Source: Deltaproteobacteria bacterium (GTDB lineage: Bacteria; Myxococcota_A; Polyangia; GCA-2747355; JADLHG01). Taken from it: DNA of 64,000 bases. The stretch lies in the NCBI GenBank assembly GCA_020848905.1, contig JADLHG010000042.1, positions 1-64,000 on the forward strand. The letters run 5' to 3'. A program made the position numbers and the translations under genes. Of the stretch, positions 17,930 to 28,142 are shown in pieces (the first letter of the stretch is position 1; every line of letters starts with the position of its first letter). The notes beneath the pieces were generated by a model. It worked only from the letters and a program-made list of their open reading frames with translations, did not search any database and was not told the origin of the DNA.

Positions 17930-18190
17930 GTGGCCAATCATCCGCAGGCAGAGAAGCGCAACCGCCAACGCATCAAGCGGCAAGCGCGCAACCGGTTCTT
18001 CCGTGCCACCATGCGCACGTTCATCAAGCGGGTCCGCACCGCGATCGAAGCCAAGGACGGCGGGGCGGCGCGCGAGGCGCTCGAGAAGGCGATCCCGATC
18101 ATCGATCGGTGCGCCCAGAAGGGCGTCATTCCTCGGCAGCGCGCGTCGCGAACCATCTCCCGGCTCGCGCGCGCCGTCGGCGAGGCCTAG
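17930..18190 (+). CDS. rpsT: 30S ribosomal protein S20
   Basis: A small basic protein of 86 residues that binds 16S rRNA in the 30S body. The sequence has the S20 N-terminus ANHPQAEKRNRQRIKRQ, then ATMRTFIKRVRTAIE and KGVIPRQRASRTISRLARAV. The start is a GTG at 17930 with TTGGAGGA seven bases upstream; non-ATG starts are known for rpsT in other bacteria. It is a single gene, divergent from murJ and convergent with holA. Confidence 0.97.
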   Translation: MANHPQAEKRNRQRIKRQARNRFFRATMRTFIKRVRTAIEAKDGGAAREALEKAIPIIDRCAQKGVIPRQRASRTISRLARAVGEA

Positions 18191-18250
18191 CACCACTCTC
18201 GGTTCGGTCACCTTCCCCTCGTCCCGCTTCCGGCGGCCTCCGCCTCGGTG

Positions 18251-19264
18251 TCAACGCACCTGGGAGCGGCGGCTCTCCGTCTCGGCCGGACAGAGCGCGA
18301 GCACCAGCTGGTCCAGTACCAGGGCGTCGGCCAGCGGGCTCGACTTGAGCGTGCGGTCGGCCTCGTAAAGCGCGCGGTGCGTCCGCTCGAGCGTGGCTCC
18401 GTCGAAGCGTTCCGCCTGGGCCAGGAGGTCCGCGACGAAGAAGGGGTGCATCCCGACCCGCGACGCGATTTCCTGGGGCGTGGAGCGCGCGCGGGCGAGC
18501 TCCCGCGCCTGCCAGAGCTGCCGAAGGTGCCGGGCCAGCATCGCCACCACGCGCACGGCGGGCTCTCGCGCGAGGAGCATCTGGCGCAGCACGAGCAGCG
18601 CCTCCCGCCGCTGACCGCGCCCCACCGCGTTCGTCAGCTCGAAGATCGAGCGCTGGCGGGTTTGCGCGAGCAGCTCCTCGGCGTCCGACGCGGCGATCGG
18701 CTTGCCGTCCCCCACGTAGAGCGACAGCCGCTCGAGCGCCGAGGCTAGCTGCGCCATGTCCGTCCCCACCGCCTCGGCGATGCGCTCGGCGGCGCCGGGC
18801 TCGAGCTTCAGCTTCTGGCGCCGGGCCTCGCTCTGTAGCCAGGCCGGCGCCTGGCGGTCCTTCAGCGGCTCGAAGCGCACGAGGACTCCGTGCTCCTTGA
18901 CGGCCGAGAAGAACTTCAGCCGGAGGTCGGCCTTCTCGGCCACGAAGACGAGGCACGTGCTCGGGTTCGGATCCTTGACGTAGGGGAGGAGCTGATTCAG
19001 CGCCTCGGCCGCGAGCTCGTCGGCGTCGCGCACCAGGACCAGGCGACGGGTGCCGAACATGGGCAGCGTCCGAGCGGCGGACAGAATCCCCACCGGCCCC
19101 GCTGCCTTCGCGTCCAGGCCGTCGAAATTGAAGGCGCTCTCCTTCCCTCCCAGCACGGCGTTGCGCAGCGCCGACACGACCTGGTCGCGCGGGTAGGCCT
19201 CACCGCACACGAAGTACACGGGAGCCAGCTTGCCGGCGGCGATCTCGTCGAGGAGCTCAGCCAT
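18251..19264 (-). CDS. holA: DNA polymerase III subunit delta
   Basis: The clamp-loader delta subunit opens the beta clamp during replication. The 337-residue protein matches HolA throughout: PVYFVCGE near 15-22, FNFDGLDAK, ARTLPMFGTRRLVLVRDADEL, LVFVAEKADLR, the domain II/III ELTNAVGRGQRREALLVLRQML and the C-terminal LKSSPLADALVLDQLVLALC. It starts 18 bases after the Ser/Thr kinase gene on the same strand, with AGGA upstream, and therefore probably ends the operon that begins at 24259. Confidence 0.93.
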   Translation of the reverse strand: MAELLDEIAAGKLAPVYFVCGEAYPRDQVVSALRNAVLGGKESAFNFDGLDAKAAGPVGILSAARTLPMFGTRRLVLVRDADELAAEALNQLLPYVKDPNPSTCLVFVAEKADLRLKFFSAVKEHGVLVRFEPLKDRQAPAWLQSEARRQKLKLEPGAAERIAEAVGTDMAQLASALERLSLYVGDGKPIAASDAEELLAQTRQRSIFELTNAVGRGQRREALLVLRQMLLAREPAVRVVAMLARHLRQLWQARELARARSTPQEIASRVGMHPFFVADLLAQAERFDGATLERTHRALYEADRTLKSSPLADALVLDQLVLALCPAETESRRSQVR

Positions 19265-19282
19265 GCGTCCTGTGGCGTCCCT

Positions 19283-21289
19283 TTACCGCAAGACCGCCGC
19301 CGGGTCCACCGCGTAGCTCTGGATGATGCTGAGGAGCGCCACCCGCTTGTAGAAGGGGCGGTCCTCGGGCGGGAAGTTGCCCTGGTCGTAGGTCTTGAGC
19401 ACGTTATCCACGATCTGGGCCCGCTGCTCGGCGGAGAGGTCCTGCTTCGTCGGCATGCTGAGGAAGATCTGGCGGAGCTTTTCCACCGAACGACGTTCGT
19501 AGGACTTGAACTGCAGGGCGGGCCGCTCGTAGGCCGTGATGAGCTGCACGAGATACTGTTTCGCGCGAACCTCGCGCTCGCCCGCCGAGACCACGGCCAT
19601 GCTGCGCTCATAGGCCGTGAGCGTCTGCTGCGCCGTCGACGGGGGGATCCTGGCCGTGGCGAGCAGCCGTTTCAGCTGCGCCTCGAGCTGCGCCACGCTC
19701 TTCTGAGCCCAGCGCCGCTGATCGGCCGAGAGCCCCGCGAGGTCCGAGGGTGGAGAGGCCGCTCCCGTCTCGGGCCGCGCGGCAGAGCCGGGAGCGCTCC
19801 CGGGCTGCGCGCCGGCCGCAGCGGGCGGGACCGCCACCGGTCGGCGGCGACGCCGAGGACCCTTGGTCGGGGCGAGCGTCGCGACGACGCGGGTTCCTCC
19901 GTCGGCTGCCTGCGCGACCACGCGCGTCCCTCCGTCGGGCGCGTGGGCGACGACACGCGGCGCGGCGTCTGCGGGCGGCGTCGCGGACGGGGTGGCGGGG
20001 GGGAGCTGCACGGGGGCGCCGCTGCTGCCCGGAAGGGCCTTGGTGGTCGGATCGGCGGGTTTCACGGCGGCGATGGCGTTCGCGCCACGGGAGCTCCCCT
20101 CGCCCTCTCGCGCTCCCGACCGCAGGACCGTCACGAGGAAGAAGGCCCCGGCGGCCAGCACCACCGCGCCGCCACCCACCGCGACCCAGAGCGCGGCGGG
20201 CGAGGTGCTCCGCTCGGCGGCCGGTGCCTGCGTGCGCTCCGTCGAGAGCGGCAGGACCGGGGTGAGACCCTGCGCGCAGGACTCGAGCGCCTGCCCCATC
20301 TCGTCGGCGTCGCGAAAGCGCGCTCCCGGCACCTTGGCCAGGGCCCGGAGGATCACTGCCTCGAGCGCGGGGGTCACGTCCCGGTGGGGCGCCACGCGCG
20401 TGGGTGGCTGGGGCTCCTCGCTCAGGTGCTTGTGCATCAGCCCGGCGAGGCTCGTGGCCTGGAACGGCAGCTGCCCCGTCACCATCTCGTAGAGCATGAT
20501 CCCGAGCGAGTAGAGGTCCGAGCGTCCGTCGATCTCCTCGCCTCGGAGCTGCTCCGGGCTCATGTACTGCGGCGTGCCGACCATGCTGCCGGTCCGGGTC
20601 ATCGACACGCCCTCCATCTTGGCGATGCCGAAGTCCAGCACCTTCACGTAGTCCCGCTGGCGGCCCACCTCGAGGAGCATGGCGTTCGACGGCTTCAGAT
20701 CTCGGTGCACGATCCCGCGACGATGCGCGTCAGCCAGCGCGTCGCAGACCTGGGCGCCGATGCGGGCGGCTCGGGGCGAGCTCATCGGGGCGGCGCGAAC
20801 GGCGGCCTCGAGGGTCGAGCCCGTGCAGTACTCCATGGCCAGAAAGAGGGTCCCGTCCTCCATCGCCCCGTAGTTGTAGATCGTGACGATGTGGGGGTGG
20901 TTGAGCTGGCTCGCGGCGCGCGCCTCCACCTCGAACCGCGAGACGACCTGCGGGTCGTGGGAGTACTCGCGGTGCATGACCTTGATCACCGCCTGGCGTC
21001 CGACAGCCGGCTGGTCGGCCAGGTAGACGGCCCCCATCCCTCCTTCACCGAGCTTCTGGCGGACCACGTACTGACCGATGATCTGCCGGCCGATCATCGG
21101 GTCGCCGGGCGCAGGGGTGCCGCTCCGCGCGAGCCCGCACCCCGCGCAGAAGCGCGCGTCGGGGTCGAGTCGCGTCCCGCAGCGCTGACACAGGCTCATG
21201 CCCTGATTATAGACGGCGCCCACCGATCCGCTCTCATCGTACGAAGCCGGGCGCCCGTTCTCGCCGAGCGTCCCGTCCTTCACGGTCAT
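19283..21289 (-). CDS. Membrane-anchored Ser/Thr protein kinase with N-terminal zinc ribbon
   Basis: A 668-residue Hanks-type kinase. Read from the ATG at 21289, which overlaps the rlmD stop by four bases, it starts with 30 undistinguished residues. A start at 21199 would begin directly at the zinc ribbon. Cys34/37/48/51 form that ribbon (CQRCG...FCAGCG). The kinase domain (about 74-345) has GEGGMG (81-86), VIK with Lys103, HRDLKPSN (195-202), DFG (219-221) and the activation loop GTPQYMSPEQ. After a Pro/Ala linker a single membrane segment follows (about 379-400). The extracytoplasmic part has three DGGTRVVA-type repeats and a long helical domain with no recognised fold. Myxococcota carry many such kinases; its substrate is unknown. 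Confidence 0.92.
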   Translation of the reverse strand: MTVKDGTLGENGRPASYDESGSVGAVYNQGMSLCQRCGTRLDPDARFCAGCGLARSGTPAPGDPMIGRQIIGQYVVRQKLGEGGMGAVYLADQPAVGRQAVIKVMHREYSHDPQVVSRFEVEARAASQLNHPHIVTIYNYGAMEDGTLFLAMEYCTGSTLEAAVRAAPMSSPRAARIGAQVCDALADAHRRGIVHRDLKPSNAMLLEVGRQRDYVKVLDFGIAKMEGVSMTRTGSMVGTPQYMSPEQLRGEEIDGRSDLYSLGIMLYEMVTGQLPFQATSLAGLMHKHLSEEPQPPTRVAPHRDVTPALEAVILRALAKVPGARFRDADEMGQALESCAQGLTPVLPLSTERTQAPAAERSTSPAALWVAVGGGAVVLAAGAFFLVTVLRSGAREGEGSSRGANAIAAVKPADPTTKALPGSSGAPVQLPPATPSATPPADAAPRVVAHAPDGGTRVVAQAADGGTRVVATLAPTKGPRRRRRPVAVPPAAAGAQPGSAPGSAARPETGAASPPSDLAGLSADQRRWAQKSVAQLEAQLKRLLATARIPPSTAQQTLTAYERSMAVVSAGEREVRAKQYLVQLITAYERPALQFKSYERRSVEKLRQIFLSMPTKQDLSAEQRAQIVDNVLKTYDQGNFPPEDRPFYKRVALLSIIQSYAVDPAAVLR

Positions 21290-22554
21290 TTCCGGTCCAG
21301 CCGGACCACCGTCTCGATGTGGAAGGTCTGCGGCATCATGTCCTGGCCCTGGGCCTGCCGCGAGACGTAGCCGTGTTTTGCCAGGATGTTCAGGTCCCGG
21401 GCCAGGGTCATCGGGTCGCACGAGACGTAGATCACGCGCTCCGGTCCCAGCTTGCCCAGCCGATCCACGGCGTGGGCGTGCCCCTCTCGCGGGGGATCCA
21501 GCACCGCGACGTCGAAACGCTCGCGGGCGGCCAGCAGGCGCTCCAGGGCGGCCGAGGCCTCCTCCTCGCAGATTTGGACCGGGCGGGGGAGTGCGAGGAC
21601 GTTCCGGCGGAGCAGCTCCGTCGCCGGCGCGGAGGCCTCCACGGCGACCACCTCCGACGCGTGCTGGGCCAGCTCGCGCGTGAGATTCCCGATCCCCGCG
21701 AAGAGCTCCAGCACGCGTCGGTCCTTCGCCTCGGCCCACCGCGCCACGCGATGGCGGAGCAGCTGGTCCTGCTCCGAGTTCGCCTGCGCGAAGGCCGCCG
21801 CCGTGGCCCAGAGGGGCGCTTCCGGCAAGGGGGCCAGGTTGACCGCGTCGCGGCCGAAGGGCGTCACCCGACCTCCCTGCTGCACCAGCCCGCCCACGAT
21901 GGGGTCGGCCAGGAAGGAGCTCGGGTCCGCGAGGTGGCCCTCCTCGAGCCGCAGGCTGAGGTGCGTCTCCGCGAGCGCACCCGCGAGCAGCACGAGCGAG
22001 CCGCGGGCCTCGGAGACGCGCTCGAGTCGGTCGCGACAGAGGGCGAGCGCCCGCTGGAGCACCGGCTGTAGCAGCGCGCAATCCGGCACGTCCACGAGCT
22101 CCTTGGAGTGCCGTCGGAAGTAGCCGAGCCAGAGCCGCTGCCGCGTCTTCCGGAAGTGGAGCCGCACGCGGCGACGATAGCCGAGCTCCACGGGGGCCTT
22201 CGTGAGGGGCTTCAGCTCCTGGACGGCCGCCTCGGAGAGGATCCTGGCCAGGATGTCGCTCTTCGAGACGGCCTGCCGGTCGTAGGCAAGCTGTTGCCAC
22301 TGGCAGCCACCGCAGGTGCCGAACGCCGGACAGGGGGGGAGACGGCGGCCGGGCCCCTCCTGCAGCACCTGCACGATCTCGCCGCGCGAGTACGACGGAT
22401 GCTCCTCGGTGAGGCGGACCAGGATCCGGTCGCCCGGCACCCCGAAGGGGACGAAGACAACCTTTCCGTTCAGTCGGCCCACCGCGTCGCCGCCGAAGGC
22501 GAGCGAGTCCAGCCGGAGCTCGTGTAGGGGGTGGGGGCTGGAGTCGAGGGTCAC
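21286..22554 (-). CDS. rlmD: 23S rRNA (uracil-5-)-methyltransferase, RlmD/TrmA family
   Basis: A SAM-dependent enzyme that makes 5-methyluridine in rRNA. The 422-residue protein has an N-terminal TRAM domain (about 10-65). Iron-sulfur cysteines follow: Cys75, Cys81 and Cys84 in CPAFGTCGGCQWQQ, plus Cys159. The SAM motif is LFAGIGNLT, the DPPREG box is present, and catalytic Cys379 lies in YVSCDP. RlmD (U1939) is the usual assignment for cluster-containing members, but RlmCD-type specificity cannot be excluded. The GTG start at 22554 overlaps the upstream lipoprotein stop by four bases. Confidence 0.9.
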   Translation of the reverse strand: MTLDSSPHPLHELRLDSLAFGGDAVGRLNGKVVFVPFGVPGDRILVRLTEEHPSYSRGEIVQVLQEGPGRRLPPCPAFGTCGGCQWQQLAYDRQAVSKSDILARILSEAAVQELKPLTKAPVELGYRRRVRLHFRKTRQRLWLGYFRRHSKELVDVPDCALLQPVLQRALALCRDRLERVSEARGSLVLLAGALAETHLSLRLEEGHLADPSSFLADPIVGGLVQQGGRVTPFGRDAVNLAPLPEAPLWATAAAFAQANSEQDQLLRHRVARWAEAKDRRVLELFAGIGNLTRELAQHASEVVAVEASAPATELLRRNVLALPRPVQICEEEASAALERLLAARERFDVAVLDPPREGHAHAVDRLGKLGPERVIYVSCDPMTLARDLNILAKHGYVSRQAQGQDMMPQTFHIETVVRLDRK

Positions 22555-23474
22555 GGGAAGGCCTGGGCTGCGCGGCTACGGACCAGCTTGATGCGGAACT
22601 TGCCCTGGAGCTGCCCCCCCGACTGCGCACAGAGGCCGAGCGCGAGAGACCGGCTGTCCACGAGACTGAGCGAGAGGAGCGCGGCGAGGTGCTCGCCGAA
22701 CTCGAGCTGGAACTCGGCCAGCGACGCGGGGGACTGCCCGACGCGGACCTGGCCGAGCTCGCAGACGAAGACGCAGGCGTGAGCGGCCACCCGCTGATCG
22801 CTGCGCGTATCCCCCTGCCCCAGGATCCGCGCGATGGTGTGGCGGTCCTCCTGCCGGTCGAACGGGCTCGCGCAGACGGCGCGCAGGGCTTGCTGGTCGG
22901 CGGCGCTCAGCGTCGGACAGGCGGCGATCTCCTGCCCCGAAGGCCGGAGGCAGGTCGCGGGCCTCGCCGCAGCGGGGGCGCCGGCCGGAGGCGGATCTGC
23001 GAGCAGCTCCCGGCTCGAGCCGGCGAGCGCGTGGCGATTGCCGGGGCAGGTATTGAAGAGGCTGAGCTGCGCCTCGATGGTGCGTTGGCTGGGGACGCAC
23101 CGCCCCTGGGGGCACGCGTAGTCGGCCGAGACGGGAAGCGGCACCTCCGCGGCGAAGGCCCGCGCCACCTGCGCCAGGTCGTGGAAATGGAGCGCCAGCC
23201 CGTCCGCCTCCTCGACTCGGTTACTGGTCTGCTGGATCCGGAGCGCGAGGCTGTTGCGCTTCTGACCGGAGGCCGGGTCGGAATCGAAGAGCGGGTCCCC
23301 CGCGAAGAAGTCCGCCCCGAGATCGAAGGTTCCGGGCCGGTCGAGCGCTTCCCCGTCGCGACAGCTCTCCACTCGGAGCGATCCGACGATCCACCCCTCG
23401 CCGGTATTGGTGAGGCAGCCCGCGAAGAGCAGCGTGGCGGGCAGCACGACGAGGGCCGGACGCCGGGCGGTCAT
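22551..23474 (-). CDS. Lipoprotein of unknown function
   Basis: A 307-residue lipoprotein: MTARRPALVVLPATLLFAGC, lipid Cys20. The mature part contains beta-type segments at both ends (GWIVGSLRVESCRDG and QLQGKFRIKLVRSR). The middle is Ala/Pro-rich with several cysteines (CPQGRC, TCPGN, CLRPSG, CPTL, CVFVC), suggesting disulfides. I recognise no family. It lies between a SAM-hydroxide adenosyltransferase and rlmD, overlapping each by four bases (ATGA and GTGA), so it is part of a coupled operon whose other members act on RNA or SAM. Confidence 0.72.
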   Translation of the reverse strand: MTARRPALVVLPATLLFAGCLTNTGEGWIVGSLRVESCRDGEALDRPGTFDLGADFFAGDPLFDSDPASGQKRNSLALRIQQTSNRVEEADGLALHFHDLAQVARAFAAEVPLPVSADYACPQGRCVPSQRTIEAQLSLFNTCPGNRHALAGSSRELLADPPPAGAPAAARPATCLRPSGQEIAACPTLSAADQQALRAVCASPFDRQEDRHTIARILGQGDTRSDQRVAAHACVFVCELGQVRVGQSPASLAEFQLEFGEHLAALLSLSLVDSRSLALGLCAQSGGQLQGKFRIKLVRSRAAQAFP

Positions 23475-24259
23475 GCGTCCTCCACGGGCGATGGAGCGGG
23501 GACGAGGGTCACGCGCGTGCCACGTGCGTAGCCTCGCGCCGCGGCAGACCCGTCGCGGACCGCCAGCTCCACGCGCCCCGAGCTGCCCACGTACGCCAGC
23601 CAGGTCTGCGAGGGGACCTGACCATAGGTGACGACGAGCGGCCCGACGCGAAGCTCCGCGAGCGTGACCTCCCACGTGGCTGCGTCCCCGAGAAGGTCAC
23701 CGGTCAGGTTGGTCACGAGGTTCCCGAAGCGGTCCACGTGAACGACCTCGCCGACGAGCGCTCTTCCGCGGCGCTCCACGGTCGGGTCACAGAGCCGGAT
23801 CCACGTCTCGGCGGGCCGCCCGCAGAGCTCGGGGGCCAAGCCTGCCGCCAGGTGCCCGGCGACGGAGGCGAAGAGGTCGCGCCCATGAAAGGTGGACGAC
23901 ACCACGGGCTGATGGAGCTCCGGTCGGTCGAGCACGTAGGCCGCCTGGGGCTGCGGCGCGGCCAGGGTGAGCAGGCCGTTGTCCGGGCCGACGAAGCGCT
24001 GCCCGCCCTGCACGAGGAGCAGCGGCTGGCGTGTCGTCCCCACTCCGGGGTCCACGACGGCGAGGTGGATCGTCCCCGGAGGAAAGGTGGCGGCCGCCTC
24101 GCGCAAGGCCCACGCCCCCGCGTGTACGTCCTGCGGGCGGAGCTCGTGCGTGAGGTCCACGAGCTGCGAAGAGGAAGCGCGGCGCAGGATGACGCCCTTC
24201 ATGGCTCCGACGAAGCCGTCTTGCGTGCCGAAATCGCTGAGCAGCGTGACCACCGCCAT
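23471..24259 (-). CDS. SAM hydroxide adenosyltransferase (DUF62 / SAM hydrolase)
   Basis: A 262-residue member of the fluorinase/chlorinase/SAM-hydroxide adenosyltransferase family. It has the N-terminal LLSDFGTQDGFVGAMKG, VDPGVGTTR, GPDNG and FHGRDLFA. Asp70, Arg77 and His125 match in spacing the Asp-Arg-His triad that activates water in the hydrolysing members of the family (Asp68, Arg75, His127 in the archaeal enzyme). It should therefore cleave SAM to adenosine and methionine rather than form a halide product. The ATG at 24259 heads the operon to rlmD, the kinase and holA. Whether it lowers SAM for rlmD or has another role is unknown. Confidence 0.88.
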   Translation of the reverse strand: MAVVTLLSDFGTQDGFVGAMKGVILRRASSSQLVDLTHELRPQDVHAGAWALREAAATFPPGTIHLAVVDPGVGTTRQPLLLVQGGQRFVGPDNGLLTLAAPQPQAAYVLDRPELHQPVVSSTFHGRDLFASVAGHLAAGLAPELCGRPAETWIRLCDPTVERRGRALVGEVVHVDRFGNLVTNLTGDLLGDAATWEVTLAELRVGPLVVTYGQVPSQTWLAYVGSSGRVELAVRDGSAAARGYARGTRVTLVPAPSPVEDA

Positions 24260-24401
24260 GCAGCGCGCAGTATACCCCAAAGGCGCCGCGGGCCGCCGGG
24301 GACCGCCGATTGACACGGCGGGGGTGACCGTTGAAGACTCTGGGCCTCTCGGCGCTGTCCCTCGGGCCGGTGCGGAGTCAACCCCAAGAGGGAATCGACG
24401 C

Positions 24402-25166
24402 ATGAGCTCCAAAGTATTCGCCAGCGCGGCCGACGCGCTGCGAGACGTTCGAGACGGCATGACGCTGCTCGTCGGTGGGTTCGGTCTCTGCGGAAATCCC
24501 GAGACGCTGATTCGCGCCTTGCGGGCCCAGGGGACGAAGAATCTGACCATCGTGAGCAACAACTGCGGGACCGACACCAAGGGGCTCGGAGTGCTCCTGG
24601 CCAACGGTCAGGTGCGTAAGATGGTTTCGAGCTACGTCGGAGAGAACAAGAACTTCGAGCGCGCCTTCCTCTCCGGCGAGCTGGAGGTGGAGCTCGTCCC
24701 GCAGGGAACCCTCGCCGAGAAGCTCCGGGCCGGGGGAGCCGGGATCCCCGCGTTCTACACGCCGACAGGCGCGGGGACCTGGATCTCCGAGGGGGGGGTG
24801 CCCATGCTGTACGACCGGCAGGGGAACGTGACCAGGTCGTCGCCGAAGAAGGAGACCCGCGAGTTCTCGGGTCGCACCTTCGTGCTCGAGGAGGCGCTAC
24901 GAGGAGACGTGGCCCTCGTGAAGGCCTACCGCGGGGACCGGCACGGGAACCTCGTCTTTCGGAAAACGGCTCGCAACTTCAACCCGATGATGGCCACGGC
25001 GGCGCGCCTCACCATCGCCGAGGTGGAGATCCTGGTGGAGCCCGGGGAGCTCGACCCGGACCAGGTCCACACGCCGGGCATCTACGTGCACCGCATCATC
25101 CGCGGTGAAGGATACGAGAAGCCCATCGAGCAGCGGACCGTACGGCCGCGCCCCCAGGGAGGTTGA
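24402..25166 (+). CDS. scoA: 3-oxoacid CoA-transferase subunit A
   Basis: The 254-residue alpha chain of a class I CoA-transferase (succinyl-CoA:3-oxoacid/acetoacetate type), which activates acetoacetate at the cost of succinyl-CoA. It shows the typical [18 protein letters not shown], the SYVGENK loop, [32 protein letters not shown] and [10 protein letters not shown]. Its start at 24402 follows an AAGAGGGAA site. The beta chain starts six bases downstream. Together with the mutase gene behind them, the pair suggests ketone-body or branched-chain amino-acid breakdown. TTGACA at 24310-24315 may be the -35 box of the promoter, but no good -10 follows. Confidence 0.95.
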   Translation: MSSKVFASAADALRDVRDGMTLLVGGFGLCGNPETLIRALRAQGTKNLTIVSNNCGTDTKGLGVLLANGQVRKMVSSYVGENKNFERAFLSGELEVELVPQGTLAEKLRAGGAGIPAFYTPTGAGTWISEGGVPMLYDRQGNVTRSSPKKETREFSGRTFVLEEALRGDVALVKAYRGDRHGNLVFRKTARNFNPMMATAARLTIAEVEILVEPGELDPDQVHTPGIYVHRIIRGEGYEKPIEQRTVRPRPQGG

Positions 25167-25171
25167 GCGCC

Positions 25172-25828
25172 ATGGCACTCTCTCGCGAGCAGATCGCCCA
25201 GCGCGTGGCCCAGGAGCTGCGGGACGGCTATTACGTCAACCTGGGGATCGGGATCCCCACGCTGGTTTCGAACTACATCCCCGACGGGATGCAGGTCTTC
25301 CTGCAGTCGGAAAACGGCATGCTGGGCTTCGGCCCCTTCCCCTTCGAAGGGGACGAGGACGCAGACCTCATCAACGCCGGGAAGCAGACCATTACCGAGC
25401 TGGCCGGCTGCTCGTATTTCTCGAGCGCCGATTCGTTCGCCATGATTCGGGGGGGCGCGGTGGACATGAGCGTCCTCGGGGCGCTCCAGGTTTCGGCCCG
25501 AGGGGACCTGGCGAACTGGCTCATCCCGGGGAAGATGGTGAAAGGGATGGGCGGCGCCATGGACCTCGTGACCGGGGCGAAGCGAACCATCGTGGTGATG
25601 GAGCACGTGGCGAAGAATGGGGAGAAGAAGATTCTCGAGCGCTGCTCGCTCCCCTTGACCGGAGTCGGCGTCGTGAACCTCATCGTGTCCGATCTGGCGG
25701 TCCTGGACGTCACCCGCGAGGGGCTGGTGCTCAAGGAGGTCGCTCCCGGCGTCACCCCCGCGGAGGTGCAAGCGGCCACCGAACCCGTGCTGCGCATCGC
25801 GCCGGACGTGCGCGAGATGCGTTTCTAG
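25172..25828 (+). CDS. scoB: 3-oxoacid CoA-transferase subunit B
   Basis: The 218-residue beta chain of the same CoA-transferase. The catalytic glutamate that carries the CoA thioester is Glu47 in [10 protein letters not shown]. Other family motifs are [42 protein letters not shown] and [14 protein letters not shown]. The ATG at 25172 follows AGGGAGGTTGAG; an in-frame TTG nine bases earlier is rejected. Coexpressed with subunit A and, 20 bases downstream, with the methylmalonyl-CoA mutase gene. Confidence 0.95.
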   Translation: MALSREQIAQRVAQELRDGYYVNLGIGIPTLVSNYIPDGMQVFLQSENGMLGFGPFPFEGDEDADLINAGKQTITELAGCSYFSSADSFAMIRGGAVDMSVLGALQVSARGDLANWLIPGKMVKGMGGAMDLVTGAKRTIVVMEHVAKNGEKKILERCSLPLTGVGVVNLIVSDLAVLDVTREGLVLKEVAPGVTPAEVQAATEPVLRIAPDVREMRF

Positions 25829-25847
25829 CTCCGCCGGGAGACCCCAC

Positions 25848-27551
<1,704 letters not shown>

Positions 27552-27600
27552 GTGGCTCGTCTCGGCGGCTCCCGGGGTGGGCTGACCCTGCGAAAGACCA

Positions 27601-27629
27601 TTGAATTTCAAGAATGTTTGGACTAGCAT
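27601..27629 (+). promoter_or_regulatory. Possible promoter of the IHF/HU gene
   Basis: TTGAAT (27601-27606), 17-base spacer, TAGCAT (27624-27629) in a locally AT-rich patch, 44 bases before the ATG at 27673. Confidence 0.42.
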
Positions 27630-27672
27630 GGCAGTTGCTTTTCCAAAAGGCCGGGCGTTCAAGGAGCGCGAA

Positions 27673-28059
27673 ATGACCAAGTCCGAGCTGATTGAGAGCC
27701 TCGCCAACAAGCTCAAGTTGCCGAAGGGCAAGGCCGAGTTGATTGTCAACTGCGTCTTCGATTCCATGGAAGCAGCGCTGAAGCGCGGGGAACGCATCGA
27801 GATCCGCGGATTTGGCAGCTTCGAGATTCGTCACTACAAGGCCTACGAAGGCCGAAACCCGCGAACCGGCGCCAAGGTGGACGTGCGGCCCAAGCGCCTG
27901 CCCTTCTTCAAGGTTGGCAAGGAGCTGAAGGAGCGGGTGAACGCCGGGCGTGGTCCGATCGAGGACGACGACGACGATGATGACGAGGACGAAGACCTCG
28001 AGGAGATGACGGAGGCTGCTAGCTCGACGGCCCCTCCGCACTCCACCGACGGGGCCTAG
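27673..28059 (+). CDS. IHF-beta/HU family DNA-binding protein with acidic C-terminal tail
   Basis: A 128-residue nucleoid protein. The first 90 residues are a complete HU/IHF fold: MTKSELIESLANKL, RGERIEIRGFGSFEI, the DNA-binding arm with GRNPRTGAKV and the end PFFKVGKELKERVN. The N-terminus and GERIEIRGFGSF are closest to IHF beta chains. The ATG at 27673 has AAGGAG six bases upstream; an in-frame ATG at 27628 would add 15 residues and is less likely. An extra tail of 35 residues is extremely acidic (a run of seven Asp within IEDDDDDDDEDEDLEE), encoded by tandem GAC/GAT codons. Such a tail is not part of normal IHF or HU and may mimic DNA or weaken DNA binding. Confidence 0.92.
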   Translation: MTKSELIESLANKLKLPKGKAELIVNCVFDSMEAALKRGERIEIRGFGSFEIRHYKAYEGRNPRTGAKVDVRPKRLPFFKVGKELKERVNAGRGPIEDDDDDDDEDEDLEEMTEAASSTAPPHSTDGA

Positions 28060-28107
28060 TCCCTCGGACTTCCCGCCTTTCTCCGCGCAGTCCTACCTCC
28101 GTGCAGG

Positions 28108-28122
28108 CCTCGTTTCACGAGG
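28108..28122. terminator. Hairpin between two convergent genes
   Basis: CCTCGT (28108-28113), loop TTC, ACGAGG (28117-28122) lies between the stop of the IHF/HU gene and that of the opposite lipoprotein gene. A perfect 6-pair stem without a T-tract; a bidirectional stop is possible only. Confidence 0.25.
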
Positions 28123-28142
28123 TTAGCGTCCGGGCCGGGCGC

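Noticed and set aside
18890-21370. Open frame of 826 codons on the plus strand opposite holA and the kinase
   Set aside because: Antisense to two well-recognised genes and crosses their boundary; composition is that of a mirror frame.
22555-22630. Extension of the Ser/Thr kinase frame back through rlmD and beyond
   Set aside because: The frame stays open through rlmD only because of GC content; kinase and zinc-ribbon similarity begin near 21199 and the coupled ATG is at 21289.
23471-24259. Fluorinase or chlorinase activity for the DUF62 protein
   Set aside because: The Asp70-Arg77-His125 set matches the water-activating triad of SAM-hydroxide adenosyltransferases, so halogenation is not supported.
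27961-28000. GAC/GAT tandem repeat as a sequencing or slippage error breaking the IHF/HU gene
   Set aside because: The repeat is a multiple of three and the frame continues to a normal stop, so an in-frame acidic tail is the simpler reading.
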